Source of the DNA: JAFAGX01 sp035624215
GTDB taxonomy: Bacteria > Acidobacteriota > Terriglobia > Terriglobales > Acidobacteriaceae
Direction of reading: 5' to 3'
Length of the DNA: 64,000 bases
NCBI GenBank assembly: GCA_035624215.1
Contig: DASPRY010000088.1
Coordinates: forward strand, 62,001 to 126,000
The notes under the pieces are model-generated. The model did no database searches. It had not been told where the DNA came from and worked only from the letters and a program-made list of their open reading frames with translations. Shown here one piece after another: positions 53,646-63,541 of the stretch. Each line of letters starts with the position of its first letter. Position 1 is the stretch's first letter. The position numbers and the translations under genes are program-made.

Positions 53646-53693
53646 TTTGTTCGATGGTCCGCTACCCGCGAGCCACGTGCCACCGCGCCATGA
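53538..53693 (-). other. internally inverted segment of the M23 peptidase gene
   Basis: Read on the minus strand this segment encodes WRGGTWLAGSGPSNKSDHRR, then AITAIDGHIYSAERFAIDWV and KVGPNSDSLE. This is the missing N-terminal part of the LytM/M23 domain, including the His and Asp expected to bind zinc. It is bounded by GCGCCG (53532-53537) and its inverse CGGCGC (53694-53699). Re-inverting between these restores the left junction in frame (LAP-SWRGG), while the right junction stays one base out of frame. Confidence 0.78.
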
Positions 53694-54174
53694 CGGCGCA
53701 ACCCGCAACGAAAACTGGTGGGGCTGGGGCGAACCGGTTCTGGCTGTGGCGGACGGCGAAATCACCGAGATAGTAGACGGAATTCCCGACAACACGCCGC
53801 GCACTCTACCTCCGGTAACGCTCGACAACATCGCAGGTAACCACATTATCTTGAAGATCGCTGCTAATCGATACGTCACTTATGCGCATCTGCAGAATGG
53901 AAGCATCAAGGTCCGCTTGCACGATCGTGTTCAGAGGGGAACTACACTCGCGCTTCTCGGAAACAGTGGTAATACAACTGGCGCCCACTTGCACATGCAG
54001 GTGACCGATCGAAACTCGGTGCTTGAAGCCGAAGGTGTGCCGTTTGTATTCGCGAGCTTCACATACCACGGCCCCGGCTCCGAGTACGAACTCGATAAAC
54101 ACCCCTCCATTCCCTGGTCGAATTCTATTCCACCCGAAAATGCGGTGGTTGAATTCCAACCCGTGAGCAAGTAG
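53689..54174 (+). pseudogene. M23-type peptidase gene, 3' part
   Basis: Forward-strand remainder of the LytM/M23 domain: NENWWGWGEPVLAVADGEI, GNHIILKIAANRYVTYAHL, and the second zinc motif in GNTTGAHLHMQV (HxH), followed by a short tail to TAG. An in-frame ATG at 53605 exists, but residues before about 53689 come from the inverted segment and are not family-like. M23 enzymes cut peptidoglycan cross-bridges, or act as non-catalytic activators when ligands are missing. This fragment keeps only the HxH half of the metal site. Confidence 0.75.
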
Positions 54175-54196
54175 CTTTTTGTGGAACAGCTCGCAC

Positions 54197-54202
54197 TATA
54201 AT
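54197..54202 (+). promoter_or_regulatory. candidate -10 element of yqeY, leaderless arrangement
   Basis: Perfect TATAAT ending six bases before the yqeY ATG; no Shine-Dalgarno lies between. Transcription would start at or next to the initiation codon. Confidence 0.5.
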
Positions 54203-54208
54203 TCCTCC

Positions 54209-54667
54209 ATGAGCATGATTGAGCAGATTCAAAAGGACATCACCGCCGCCATGAAGGCACGCGATGAGCAAAGACTGTCCACCTTGCGCATGGTGAAGAC
54301 GGCTCTCAAGAACCGCGAAATTGAGAAGATGGCGCCGCTCGACGATAAAGAGTCGCAGCAGGTGCTGAGCACTCTGATCAAGCAGCGCAAGGAGTCGATC
54401 GAGCAATTTCTCAAAGGCGGTCGAAAGGAAATGGCAGATAAAGAAGCGGCCGAGATGACGCTGATTGAGACCTATCTGCCGCAGGCGGCCAGCGAAGAGC
54501 AGATCGTGGCGGGAGTGCGCACGGTCATCGGAGAAATGAATTCCCCGACCATGAAGGACATGGGAACAGTCATGAAGAATGTCATGGCGCGTTTTTCGAG
54601 CGCGGGAGTTCGTGTGGATGGCAAGCTGGTCAGCGAAGCGGTAAAACGGGAATTGGCCCCGAAATAA
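54209..54667 (+). CDS. yqeY: GatB/YqeY domain protein
   Basis: 152-aa cytoplasmic helical protein of the YqeY family, related to the tail domain of GatB that contacts tRNA in amidotransferase complexes; its exact role is unresolved. Landmarks are MIEQIQKDITAAMKARDEQR, LSTLRMVKTALKNREIE and the C-terminal GVRVDGKLVSEAVKREL. ATG-54209 directly begins the conserved part. TATAAT at 54197-54202 indicates a leaderless transcript. It converges with rsmI 5 bp downstream. Confidence 0.92.
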   Translation: MSMIEQIQKDITAAMKARDEQRLSTLRMVKTALKNREIEKMAPLDDKESQQVLSTLIKQRKESIEQFLKGGRKEMADKEAAEMTLIETYLPQAASEEQIVAGVRTVIGEMNSPTMKDMGTVMKNVMARFSSAGVRVDGKLVSEAVKRELAPK

Positions 54668-54672
54668 TTCGC

Positions 54673-55560
54673 CTATTTGCTTCTCTGCAGCTCGCGATAA
54701 GCTTCGCTCTTGGAGATTCCCATTGCTTTGGCGAGTTTCTTGAGCGCAGCTTTTTCGTCGAGCTTTTCTTGAGACATGATTCGGTCTAATCGTTGCCGAA
54801 TGCTGCTATCCGCAGGTGAAGCGACATGGGCGGTATCTTCGGCTTTTCCGATCAGCAGAGTGATCTCGCCTTTAACATCACCACGCGTCTTTAGCACCTG
54901 AAGTGCTTCATCAACTCGTCCGCGAAGAAATTCTTCGTGACGCTTGGTTACTTCCCGTGCGACGACCGCGTGGCGATCGGCGCCAAGGACCTCGACAATA
55001 TCCTCGAGAGCATCTTTAATGCGATGGGGCGCCTCGTAAAAAACCTGGGTTCGCGGAGAATCTCGAATGGTTTCCAAAAACTTGCGCCGCGCGCCGCGCT
55101 TTGCGGGTAAGAATCCGCTGAAGCGGAACGAATCGGTGGGCAGACCGCTGGCGACCAGCGCGGCCAGAAACGCCGAGGCTCCGGGAATGGGAATTACTGG
55201 TATGTGATGCCGGATGGCCAGCGTGATGAGCCGAAAACCTGGATCCGAAATACCGGGCATACCGGCATCGGTCACGAGTGCGATGCGCGCCCCCTGCTCG
55301 AGTTCAACTACCAATTCGGGAGCGCGCGTTAGCTCATTATGTTCATGATAGCTGGTGGTGCGGGTACCAATCCGATAGTGGTTGAGCAGCTTTTGCGTCT
55401 GGCGGGTGTCTTCGCATGCGATCAGGTCGGCGGATTTCAGAACGCGCAGGGCGCGCAGCGTAATGTCCTCAAGGTTGCCGATGGGCGTGGCCACAAGATA
55501 TAGACCGGGAGCTACACCGGACTCTGAGCTGGCGCTGTTGGTTGGCTGTGCGCTTGCCAT
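54673..55560 (-). CDS. rsmI: 16S rRNA (cytidine(1402)-2'-O)-methyltransferase RsmI
   Basis: SAM-dependent methyltransferase that 2'-O-methylates C1402 of 16S rRNA in the decoding centre. LYLVATPIGNLEDITLRAL near residue 20, CEDTRQTQKLL, ALVTDAGMPGISDPG near 95 and IPIPGASAFLAALVASGLP are the family blocks; an HTH-like C-terminal helix pair (DEKAALKKLAKAMGISK) ends it. ATG-55560 gives 295 aa, the normal length, whereas the longer frame adds 32 unconserved residues. Divergent from the FmdB-type gene. Confidence 0.95.
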   Translation of the reverse strand: MASAQPTNSASSESGVAPGLYLVATPIGNLEDITLRALRVLKSADLIACEDTRQTQKLLNHYRIGTRTTSYHEHNELTRAPELVVELEQGARIALVTDAGMPGISDPGFRLITLAIRHHIPVIPIPGASAFLAALVASGLPTDSFRFSGFLPAKRGARRKFLETIRDSPRTQVFYEAPHRIKDALEDIVEVLGADRHAVVAREVTKRHEEFLRGRVDEALQVLKTRGDVKGEITLLIGKAEDTAHVASPADSSIRQRLDRIMSQEKLDEKAALKKLAKAMGISKSEAYRELQRSK

Positions 55561-55654
55561 TGAGGGGAGTCTATCACTGCCGCCGTACCCGCATCGTAGA
55601 TTGACGGGCTGCAGCGCAGTCCCTAGAATCGAAACAGAAATTCCGCAGAGGTCC

Positions 55655-55942
55655 ATGCCACTTTACGAATATCAGTGCAAGAAGTGCCACCATCGCTTCG
55701 AACGCATCCAGAAATTCTCCGATCCTGAGGTTAAGAAGTGCCCGGATTGCGGAGGGCCGGTAGAGCGGCTGTTGTCGCCGCCCGCGGTGCAGTTCAAGGG
55801 ATCGGGTTGGTATGTGACGGATTACGCCAAGAAGCCGGCTGCCCCACCGTCGAGTGAGGGCTCTTCGGCGAAAACGGAATCGGGAACGAAAAAGGAAGAA
55901 AAGCCCAAGGCCGAGCACCATAAGAAAACCGAAAAGAAGTAA
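55655..55942 (+). CDS. FmdB-family zinc-ribbon protein
   Basis: 95-aa protein starting MPLYEYQCKKCHHRFE, with the second pair KKCPDCGG, the four-cysteine zinc ribbon of the FmdB/CxxC_CxxC_SSSS family, proposed as regulators. The second half is a Lys/Glu/Ser/Pro-rich disordered tail. ATG-55655 is preceded by GCAGAGG and TAGAAT near 55625 may be the -10. Its upstream region overlaps the 5' end of the rsmI frame on the other strand. Confidence 0.9.
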   Translation: MPLYEYQCKKCHHRFERIQKFSDPEVKKCPDCGGPVERLLSPPAVQFKGSGWYVTDYAKKPAAPPSSEGSSAKTESGTKKEEKPKAEHHKKTEKK

Positions 55943-55945
55943 CTG

Positions 55946-56455
55946 TCAGCGCCAACTCACGTTGTAACCCAAAGCGAAGAGAATCTGGTTCTCGAATTCA
56001 TATTCAAGAATGTCACGAAAGTTAACTTCGGAGGATTCCCACGAAGCGGCGTATCTGACGACGGCGGGATCATAGTGCGAGTAGGCGGTCGTGTAACGCA
56101 CGTTGCAAGGTTGAGGACAAAGAATTAAGCCAGTGGGGTTGGGCCGATAGATGCCAGTTGCCGCATCCAGCACGGCGGAGGACACATCGTTTTGCGGCGC
56201 AACCGTGAGCTGATGGGGCATGAAGCTGAGTGCGCGCGGATCGCCGGGAAGGATGTCGGGCGGAGCAGCCGTTTGTAGCGGGTTGAGATTGATGCTACTG
56301 GCTAGGTTATTCTGAGCGGCGGACCAGATGCTCCAAAGCGCAGCGGTGGAATGCCTGGTCTGATTCACGAAGCCGACCGGCGCTGTCGCAGTTCGAGTGC
56401 CGGCGCAGCCAAGCACAAAGACGGTCAAAATCAAAATGCGCAGACCCCGGCCCAC
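55946..56455 (-). CDS. putative lipoprotein of unknown function
   Basis: 169 aa starting GTG, with lipobox VLGC at about residues 14-17. It contains a helical stretch (HSTAALWSIWSAAQNNLAS), a mid-region with the two-Cys LILCPQPCNVRY, and the acidic C-terminal helix RDILEYEFENQILFALGYNV. The family is not known to me. Its start codon region faces the membrane-protein gene at 56620 across a short divergent spacer. Confidence 0.7.
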   Translation of the reverse strand: MGRGLRILILTVFVLGCAGTRTATAPVGFVNQTRHSTAALWSIWSAAQNNLASSINLNPLQTAAPPDILPGDPRALSFMPHQLTVAPQNDVSSAVLDAATGIYRPNPTGLILCPQPCNVRYTTAYSHYDPAVVRYAASWESSEVNFRDILEYEFENQILFALGYNVSWR

Positions 56456-56604
56456 CTCTCACCTCTGAAGAACCTATCGGCAGACGCTGAAAATTGTTTA
56501 GTGCTACAACCTGTAGGTGATCCGGGGGAGCTAGCAACAACGACTCAATGAAGGGCGGCGCTGATCAGTCTTTCTGCGTCGGCGCTTCACCGATCGGCGC
56601 AGCG

Positions 56605-56610
56605 TATACT
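56605..56610 (+). promoter_or_regulatory. candidate -10 element, leaderless arrangement
   Basis: TATACT ending nine bases before ATG-56620, with no ribosome binding site between; the mRNA would start at or within 2-3 nt of the ATG. Confidence 0.45.
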
Positions 56611-56619
56611 AGCACCGTC

Positions 56620-57213
56620 ATGAAGTTAGGGAAATGGCTCGGCTTGGCAGTCGCTGCCGTGATTTTGGCCGAAGGGGTGTGGGGAATTCTTGTTTCTCTG
56701 ACCCGGAGCTTGCTGCTGCCCCTGCTGGCGAGGGCTTTGGGCGGAGATCCTCATTCGCCGCTGTATCTGGGGCCGGGCGACATCAATGTACCCGACTTGT
56801 TTGGCTCGATTCTCCAGCTATGTTTGGCGGGCATCATTTTTCTTGCAATAAAGTCGTGGGCGGCCAAAGAAGAGACCGTGAGAAGTTTACGCGTGAAGAA
56901 AGTTGCTGAGCGAGCCGTGGCACCGGTAGCTCTTAACCCTGCTCCCTATGCACCCATACCCGTCGCAGCGCAGCCAGCGAAGGTCCCAGCGGCGCCTGCC
57001 CCGACCAATGCCACGGAACAAGTGGCGGCGCCAACCCCGATCGGTGTCGCCGCTCCAGTGGCGGTGCCTGCTGCGCCGATACAAGCGAAGCCGAATGTTT
57101 CAGGGCCCGACAGACCCGCAAAGCCTCCAAAGCCGGCAAAACCTGAAAAGCCACGAGAGGTTTACTACAACATAGTGGGCGAGCCAATCAACCCTACAGA
57201 AGACGACGATTAG
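56620..57213 (+). CDS. two-helix membrane protein with Pro/Ala-rich cytoplasmic tail
   Basis: 197 aa with no family I recognise. Helix 1 is about residues 5-38 (LGLAVAAVILAEGVWGILVS), then a loop with GDPHSPLYLGPGDINVPDLF, and helix 2 about 63-80. The second half is rich in Pro and Ala with Lys-Pro repeats (KPPKPAKPEKP) and an acidic end, likely disordered. ATG-56620 is preferred to an in-frame ATG at 56548 because TATACT lies between them, nine bases before ATG-56620. Confidence 0.75.
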   Translation: MKLGKWLGLAVAAVILAEGVWGILVSLTRSLLLPLLARALGGDPHSPLYLGPGDINVPDLFGSILQLCLAGIIFLAIKSWAAKEETVRSLRVKKVAERAVAPVALNPAPYAPIPVAAQPAKVPAAPAPTNATEQVAAPTPIGVAAPVAVPAAPIQAKPNVSGPDRPAKPPKPAKPEKPREVYYNIVGEPINPTEDDD

Positions 57214-57276
57214 CGAAGGACACTTGCGCCTTTAGGAATCTCCTGAAAAGAAGGGCACTTTGTCCTGATCCGAGCT

Positions 57277-57495
57277 CTACTTTTTGGCGGTTTCGGTTTT
57301 GGCGTACTTGCGACGGAATCGTTCCACGCGCCCTGCGGTATCCACCAGTTTCTGTTTGCCAGTGAAGAACGGATGGCAGTTCGAACAGATTTCAACGTGG
57401 ATATCGCCCTTATGGGTGGAGCGAGTGGTGAAGCTGTTGCCGCACGCGCACATAACGCGGACTTCGTGATAAGCGGGATGGATAGCTGCCTTCAT
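57277..57495 (-). CDS. rpmE: 50S ribosomal protein L31 (zinc-binding type)
   Basis: 72-aa ribosomal protein of the large subunit, bridging to the small subunit head. The C+ form is shown by Cys16, Cys18, Cys37 and Cys40 (VMCACGNSF and EICSNCHPFFTGKQK), which hold zinc. GAGG lies about 12 nt before the ATG. Standing alone here, with no rho or prfA next to it. Confidence 0.97.
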   Translation of the reverse strand: MKAAIHPAYHEVRVMCACGNSFTTRSTHKGDIHVEICSNCHPFFTGKQKLVDTAGRVERFRRKYAKTETAKK

Positions 57496-57556
57496 GATTT
57501 CCAGAACCTCATGCGAACCATTTGATTCTAAAGGATGGTCTTTGGATTCAGCAACG

Positions 57557-57682
57557 CTATGGCTGTTGCAGCTCCACCGACACCAGACGCACTTCGCTAG
57601 TGAAGGTCCCGGTGGCGCGGGAATAGGTCACAAAGATGGTTTTTCCTCCACCGAGGTCATATTCGGGGTGGGAGTTGTGCGT
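57557..57682 (-). other. displaced C-terminal tail of the DUF4185 gene
   Basis: In the frame shifted by one base, the reading continues HNSHPEYDLGGGKTIFVTYS then RATGTFTSEVRLVSVELQ, and stops at 57557. This is the natural C-terminus of the preceding protein. One missing base near 57676-57682 explains the break. Confidence 0.7.
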
Positions 57683-58718
57683 CGTAGACGTTGCCGGAGG
57701 TCGGTTGCATCGCGACAAATGCGGTAACCTCACGCGACCAAGGCCCTTCCGGACTGGGCGAGGTGCGAATGACAACGTCCTGGGAAAAGAACGGGCTGTA
57801 AACCGCGACGTAAGTTTGCAGGTAGTCGTTCCAGGAAACGCTCAGAATATTGGCCTCCGGAATAACCGAGATGGCGTCGCCTACGTTCGATGACCAGGTC
57901 ACCCCGCCCGCGTAAAAAGTCCAGGCACTGCGATCAAGCACGCTGCTCGGATCCATTCTCGCGAGCCTGCATCCTGCATTGGAGCTATTGCCAGGGATTC
58001 CACAGCCGTAAATATAGAGCGTTCCGTCACGAATGAAAGACGCCGAACCGAATGCGGGTTCATTTTGATTGAACATGAGATCGGGATGATTCGCCACAAT
58101 GGGTGGATTGAAGTTGGGCCGCTGCGGCTGTTGAGTGAAATCGTGCCACACGGCAACAGAGACCCCTGCGCCGCGGAAGTTGAATGCTCCTGGCAGGGCA
58201 TAAACAACCATGTAAAAGACCAGCGCCTGATTGCTGCTCGGATCCGGTACCAGCGAAGATGGCCACAATGCCCATCGCGCCCCACAAGGCTGCACCTGGC
58301 ACGGGTTGCCATTGTGGGCCTGGTTGAAGGCATATTCTGCCGGTGTCTCGACCAGAATCATGCTGGGCGCACCAGATGGGTCCAGTCGTTCGTGGAAGCC
58401 GGCAATGCCACCTTGCGCGGTCAGGTCGGTTGTGTACGACCACGAGTCACTAATGAGCGTGCGGCCATCTGCATTCGGTTTGGCCAGGAAGGTGTCCCCA
58501 TAAAGCCACACCGAATAGCCCTGAAAGACTGCGCTGTATGCCCCATCCCTGCCAAGGATGTCAGGGTTGGTTGGGATGGTTCCGAGATCGGTTGCGCTCA
58601 CTACCTTTAATGCCAGTGGCGGACCTGGATTCGAATTGCATGCGGCCATCGCAAAAACGGAGAGCAATCCAAGGCATACGCGAAGGGGTGAGAAATCGGA
58701 AGCCTTAGGGAACTGCAT
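57657..58718 (-). CDS. DUF4185-domain lipoprotein, frameshifted near the 3' end
   Basis: Lipoprotein of at least 353 aa with lipobox MAAC after MQFPKASDFSPL; ATG-58718 is chosen because it directly begins the signal. The body is a five-bladed-propeller-like DUF4185 domain: GRDGAYSAVFQGYSVWLYGD near 55, FNQNEPAFGSASFIRDGTLY near 225, YLQTYVAVYSPFFSQDVVIR near 310. Many relatives bind or cleave sugars, but no activity is established here. The frame ends early at QLPPRI; with one added base it would run on to 57557 for a total near 388 aa. Confidence 0.82.
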   Translation of the reverse strand: MQFPKASDFSPLRVCLGLLSVFAMAACNSNPGPPLALKVVSATDLGTIPTNPDILGRDGAYSAVFQGYSVWLYGDTFLAKPNADGRTLISDSWSYTTDLTAQGGIAGFHERLDPSGAPSMILVETPAEYAFNQAHNGNPCQVQPCGARWALWPSSLVPDPSSNQALVFYMVVYALPGAFNFRGAGVSVAVWHDFTQQPQRPNFNPPIVANHPDLMFNQNEPAFGSASFIRDGTLYIYGCGIPGNSSNAGCRLARMDPSSVLDRSAWTFYAGGVTWSSNVGDAISVIPEANILSVSWNDYLQTYVAVYSPFFSQDVVIRTSPSPEGPWSREVTAFVAMQPTSGNVYDAQLPPRI

Positions 58719-58826
58719 ACGCCCGAAAATAAGGCCAAGAATTGGTAGCGGCGGTTGGACTCCTGCTCTCATTACGAACAAATTCAGGTTGTAATGTTAG
58801 GGAACAGCGGATTGTAAAGCATGGTG

Positions 58827-58867
58827 TCAGGGTGGCGTTTCAAATCGTTTTCAAAACGCCACCCTGA
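58827..58867. terminator. strong hairpin downstream of katG
   Basis: Perfect 14-bp arms TCAGGGTGGCGTTT and AAACGCCACCCTGA around a 13-nt loop, followed by TTTCTT on the plus strand. It lies about 140 nt past the katG stop and before the DUF4185 gene, so it probably insulates the two minus-strand genes. Confidence 0.65.
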
Positions 58868-59004
58868 TTTCTTGTCCATGACTTCCAGCTGCGCTCAGGT
58901 TTTTCGCAGGCTTCCTAGGATTTGCGTAGCCTCGATCTGGTCCTGATCACCAGATGCTGCGCTATGGCTGCGCTCTAAAAGCTTCGAAAACCCTTCCGCC
59001 GAGA

Positions 59005-61233
<2,229 letters not shown>

Positions 61234-61358
61234 AAGTTCATCCTCCAAGAAAGACTGCGATGAAATACAAAACCATTCTGGCTTTCCGGCTCGGGCAAAT
61301 CACCGGCCACACTTTGCCGATGCGCGCCATTCATCCGGGAGCCACACACTTGCAAGAC

Positions 61359-61784
61359 TTAACGGAAAGCGCGGCGCGGAGCGCATTTCGTGCAGAGCCC
61401 ACGGAAAATCAACTGACATTCGCGAACAATTCGCTTACCGAGAGAGCGCGCGGCCGGCCTAGGCACGTCGTACCACTCCAGGTCCTCAACATTGCCACAG
61501 CGGTCGCAGATGAAGTGGTGGTGCCGCATGCCTTCCAGATCGAATCGCCCGGCGCGGCCCTCGACGGCCACTTCACGCACCAAGCCTGCCTTCACCAAGT
61601 CCCGCAGATTGTTATACGTGGTGGCTCTTGAAGAGCGGGGATCCACGCGATTCACGGCTTCGAAGATTTCCGCAGCCGTTGGATGTCCCTTATGGTCCAT
61701 CAGAAATGCCATCACGGCGTAGCGCTGCGCAGTGCAGCGCAAGCCGCTGCCCTCCAAGGAGCGTTTAATCGCGTCGGCATCCAT
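61359..61784 (-). CDS. Fur-family peroxide/metal regulator (PerR/FurA-like)
   Basis: 141-aa DNA-binding repressor. Winged helix: GLRCTAQRYAVMAFLMDH then RATTYNNLRDLVKAGLVREV. Dimer domain: HHHFICDRCGNVEDL with the metal-binding HHH and the structural zinc pairs CDRC and CTKC. Position directly upstream of katG on the same strand is the classic furA-katG arrangement, pointing to peroxide-responsive control. A palindrome overlapping its own -10 suggests autoregulation. The message would have a leader of only about 6 nt. Confidence 0.93.
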   Translation of the reverse strand: MDADAIKRSLEGSGLRCTAQRYAVMAFLMDHKGHPTAAEIFEAVNRVDPRSSRATTYNNLRDLVKAGLVREVAVEGRAGRFDLEGMRHHHFICDRCGNVEDLEWYDVPRPAARSLGKRIVRECQLIFRGLCTKCAPRRAFR

Positions 61785-61794
61785 AGCAAAGCTT

Positions 61795-61823
61795 AGATTA
61801 TATCTAATCTGATATTTTGTCTA
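61795..61823 (-). promoter_or_regulatory. promoter and probable operator of the Fur/PerR-like gene
   Basis: On the minus strand TAGACA (61823-61818) and TATAAT (61802-61797) are spaced 15 bp, the latter 12 nt from the ATG. The -10 overlaps the palindrome AGATTA-TATC-TAATCT at 61795-61810, within a longer A/T-rich Fur/PerR-box-like stretch. Binding there would block the promoter. Confidence 0.6.
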
Positions 61824-61864
61824 GATTTATGCTGTTCCCGGACGGCGCGAGCTGGTGAATGGAT

Positions 61865-61941
61865 TGGTGGCGGCGGTTGGACTCGAACCAACGACCTACG
61901 GATTATGAGACCGTCGCTCTAACCACCTGAGCTACACCGCC
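61865..61941 (-). tRNA. tRNA-Met (CAU anticodon), CCA encoded
   Basis: Cloverleaf on the minus strand: acceptor GGCGGTG pairs with CGCCGCC (one G-U); D-arm GCTC/GAGC; anticodon loop CTCATAA gives CAU; T-arm GTTGG-TTCGAGT-CCAAC; discriminator A and CCA are encoded. The 31-39 pair is U-U. Elongator Met is the default call; a CAU tRNA read as Ile after lysidine modification is the alternative. Its 5' end faces an integrase gene 94 bp away. Confidence 0.93.
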
Positions 61942-62034
61942 ACTGTTTAACAGTCAACAAGTTACGTGTTACCTTCGTGCCATTTACTGCACGCTGGCTG
62001 CACGATAGAATTCTGCTCATGGCTGGAGGGCAGC

Positions 62035-63294
62035 ATGGGCCGAATCCAAACAGGTTACGTGTACGAGGCATCTGGAGCACTTTACATTCGCTACTGGACT
62101 ACTGAGATTGTAGATGGAAAACCGCAACGCGTGCAACGCTCGGAGTACTTATGTGACGTGGACGAGAGGAGGTACATTAGCCGCGTCAAAAAGAAGGGTG
62201 AAATTCGGCTCGTGCTCTCATCCGGCGCGAAGCTGGCACGCAACGAGTTCATGCAGCGAATCAACTCGCAGAACGCTACACGCCGCCCGGGGCAGGACAT
62301 GCCGATTGTCGCTTTCTGGGAGACTCGATTCCTGCCGTACTGCAAAGAAATTGTCGCCCTCACTGGTGAGCCGCGCCGGAAACCGAGCACGATTAGCGGC
62401 TACGAACAAATCTGGAATCAACACCTGAAACATCATTTTGGTGAGACGACGTTGCAGGAATACGAGCCATCGATGGGGATGGAGTTTTTGCAGTCTTTGA
62501 CCGCGACACAAAACAAGACCACGCTGAAACACATCAAGGCTCTCGGGAGTTCAGTTTTCAAGCGGGCTGTCATCGAGCGACGAATCAAGATGAATCCGTG
62601 GCATGAGGTGGAGATTCCAGATGATGCCATTGAGCCGGAGCCGACTGAGCATTACACACTCGAAGAGGCCGAAGACCTTATCTCTGCGCTCAAGGAACAT
62701 GTTGACTGCCAGCTAATCCTTGCACTGTCCTGTTTCCTCGGATTGCGGCCTGGCGAGATTGCTGCGTTGAAATGGGAAGATATCGACGGCGACTGGATAC
62801 ATATCCGGCGCTCGGTTGTTAACGGGGAAATCGGTACGCCGAAGACAATTGAATCAACGGCTCCGATTCCGATCATCGATCAAGTCAGAGTCCCACTCGA
62901 ATTGTGGCGTCAGAAATCCGGGAAGTCATCTGGATGGGTATTCGAATCACGTAACGCAACGCCTATTGACCTACACAACCTCATTGCCCGCGTTATCAGG
63001 CCACATGTCGAAGGCCCGGCGTTTAAGAGGAACAGGAAGTCGATGCGCTGCGTCCGCTGCGGAACTGTTCCTGAGGCATCGGGTGTACGCTGGAAAGAAC
63101 TTTATGCGGGCCGTCGTGGTGCTGTGACCGCAGTCATCGAGGCCAACAACGGAAATCTAGCGATGGGGCAAGCCCTGCTCCGGCACAAATCGCAAGTCAC
63201 TACCGCAACTTTTTACAAAAAGCAGATTACCCCACGAGCGTTCAAAGAAGGAATGAAACTGCTGCAAGCTGCAGCCAATCGGGGTGACAAATGA
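62035..63294 (+). CDS. tyrosine recombinase / integrase
   Basis: Site-specific recombinase of 419 aa, probably the integrase of an element inserted beside the tRNA. An N-terminal core-binding domain (KPSTISGYEQIWNQHLKHHF, about 120-140, and following helices) precedes the catalytic domain. Catalytic residues: Arg238 in GLRPGEIAALKWEDI, the second Arg at 360/361 in YAGRRG, His384 in LRHKSQVTTATF and nucleophile Tyr394. An internal MRCVRCGTVPEASG stretch before box II is an unusual insert with two Cys. ATG-62035 has GGAGGG about 5 nt upstream, whereas a longer frame has no ribosome site. Its stop overlaps the next ATG (ATGA). Confidence 0.93.
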   Translation: MGRIQTGYVYEASGALYIRYWTTEIVDGKPQRVQRSEYLCDVDERRYISRVKKKGEIRLVLSSGAKLARNEFMQRINSQNATRRPGQDMPIVAFWETRFLPYCKEIVALTGEPRRKPSTISGYEQIWNQHLKHHFGETTLQEYEPSMGMEFLQSLTATQNKTTLKHIKALGSSVFKRAVIERRIKMNPWHEVEIPDDAIEPEPTEHYTLEEAEDLISALKEHVDCQLILALSCFLGLRPGEIAALKWEDIDGDWIHIRRSVVNGEIGTPKTIESTAPIPIIDQVRVPLELWRQKSGKSSGWVFESRNATPIDLHNLIARVIRPHVEGPAFKRNRKSMRCVRCGTVPEASGVRWKELYAGRRGAVTAVIEANNGNLAMGQALLRHKSQVTTATFYKKQITPRAFKEGMKLLQAAANRGDK

Positions 63295-63479
63295 AAATTC
63301 GCGTGGCTGTAACAGGCGAAATCAAAAAAGGAACCTGTGAGAATCCCGATTGTCCGCTAACAAAAATGTACGGGCCACACGAACACGAAATCGAAGGTTC
63401 GGTGATGAGAATCATCCCTGAAGAAGTTCGAGATAAAGATATCGACCTGTTTCTGGCGAAAACAAAAGGAATCCAATGA
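63291..63479 (+). CDS. 62-aa protein of the mobile element, unknown function
   Basis: Short protein starting MKIRVAVTGEIKKG with a CENPDCPL Cys pair and the His-rich GPHEHEIEG, perhaps a small metal-binding fold, ending in a charged helix. The ATG overlaps the integrase stop by 4 bp, so it is translated by coupling. Not recognised. Confidence 0.7.
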   Translation: MKIRVAVTGEIKKGTCENPDCPLTKMYGPHEHEIEGSVMRIIPEEVRDKDIDLFLAKTKGIQ

Positions 63480-63541
63480 GGCACCTAGCCGCAGCACGCG
63501 GCACGCTCGATTCACATGTGACGAAACAGGAGCAGCTATGA
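63476..63541 (+). CDS. possible 21-aa peptide in the overlapping gene chain
   Basis: ATG overlaps the previous stop (ATGA) and its own TGA overlaps the next ATG in the same way. The peptide begins MRHLAAARGT. It may serve only to carry ribosomes on to the next gene; the next gene also has its own GGAG site inside this ORF. Confidence 0.4.
   Translation: MRHLAAARGTLDSHVTKQEQL

Noticed and set aside
61260..61631. 123-codon plus-strand frame between katG and the Fur-like gene
   Set aside because: Most of it is antisense to the regulator, and the start lies in the katG leader; no ribosome site.
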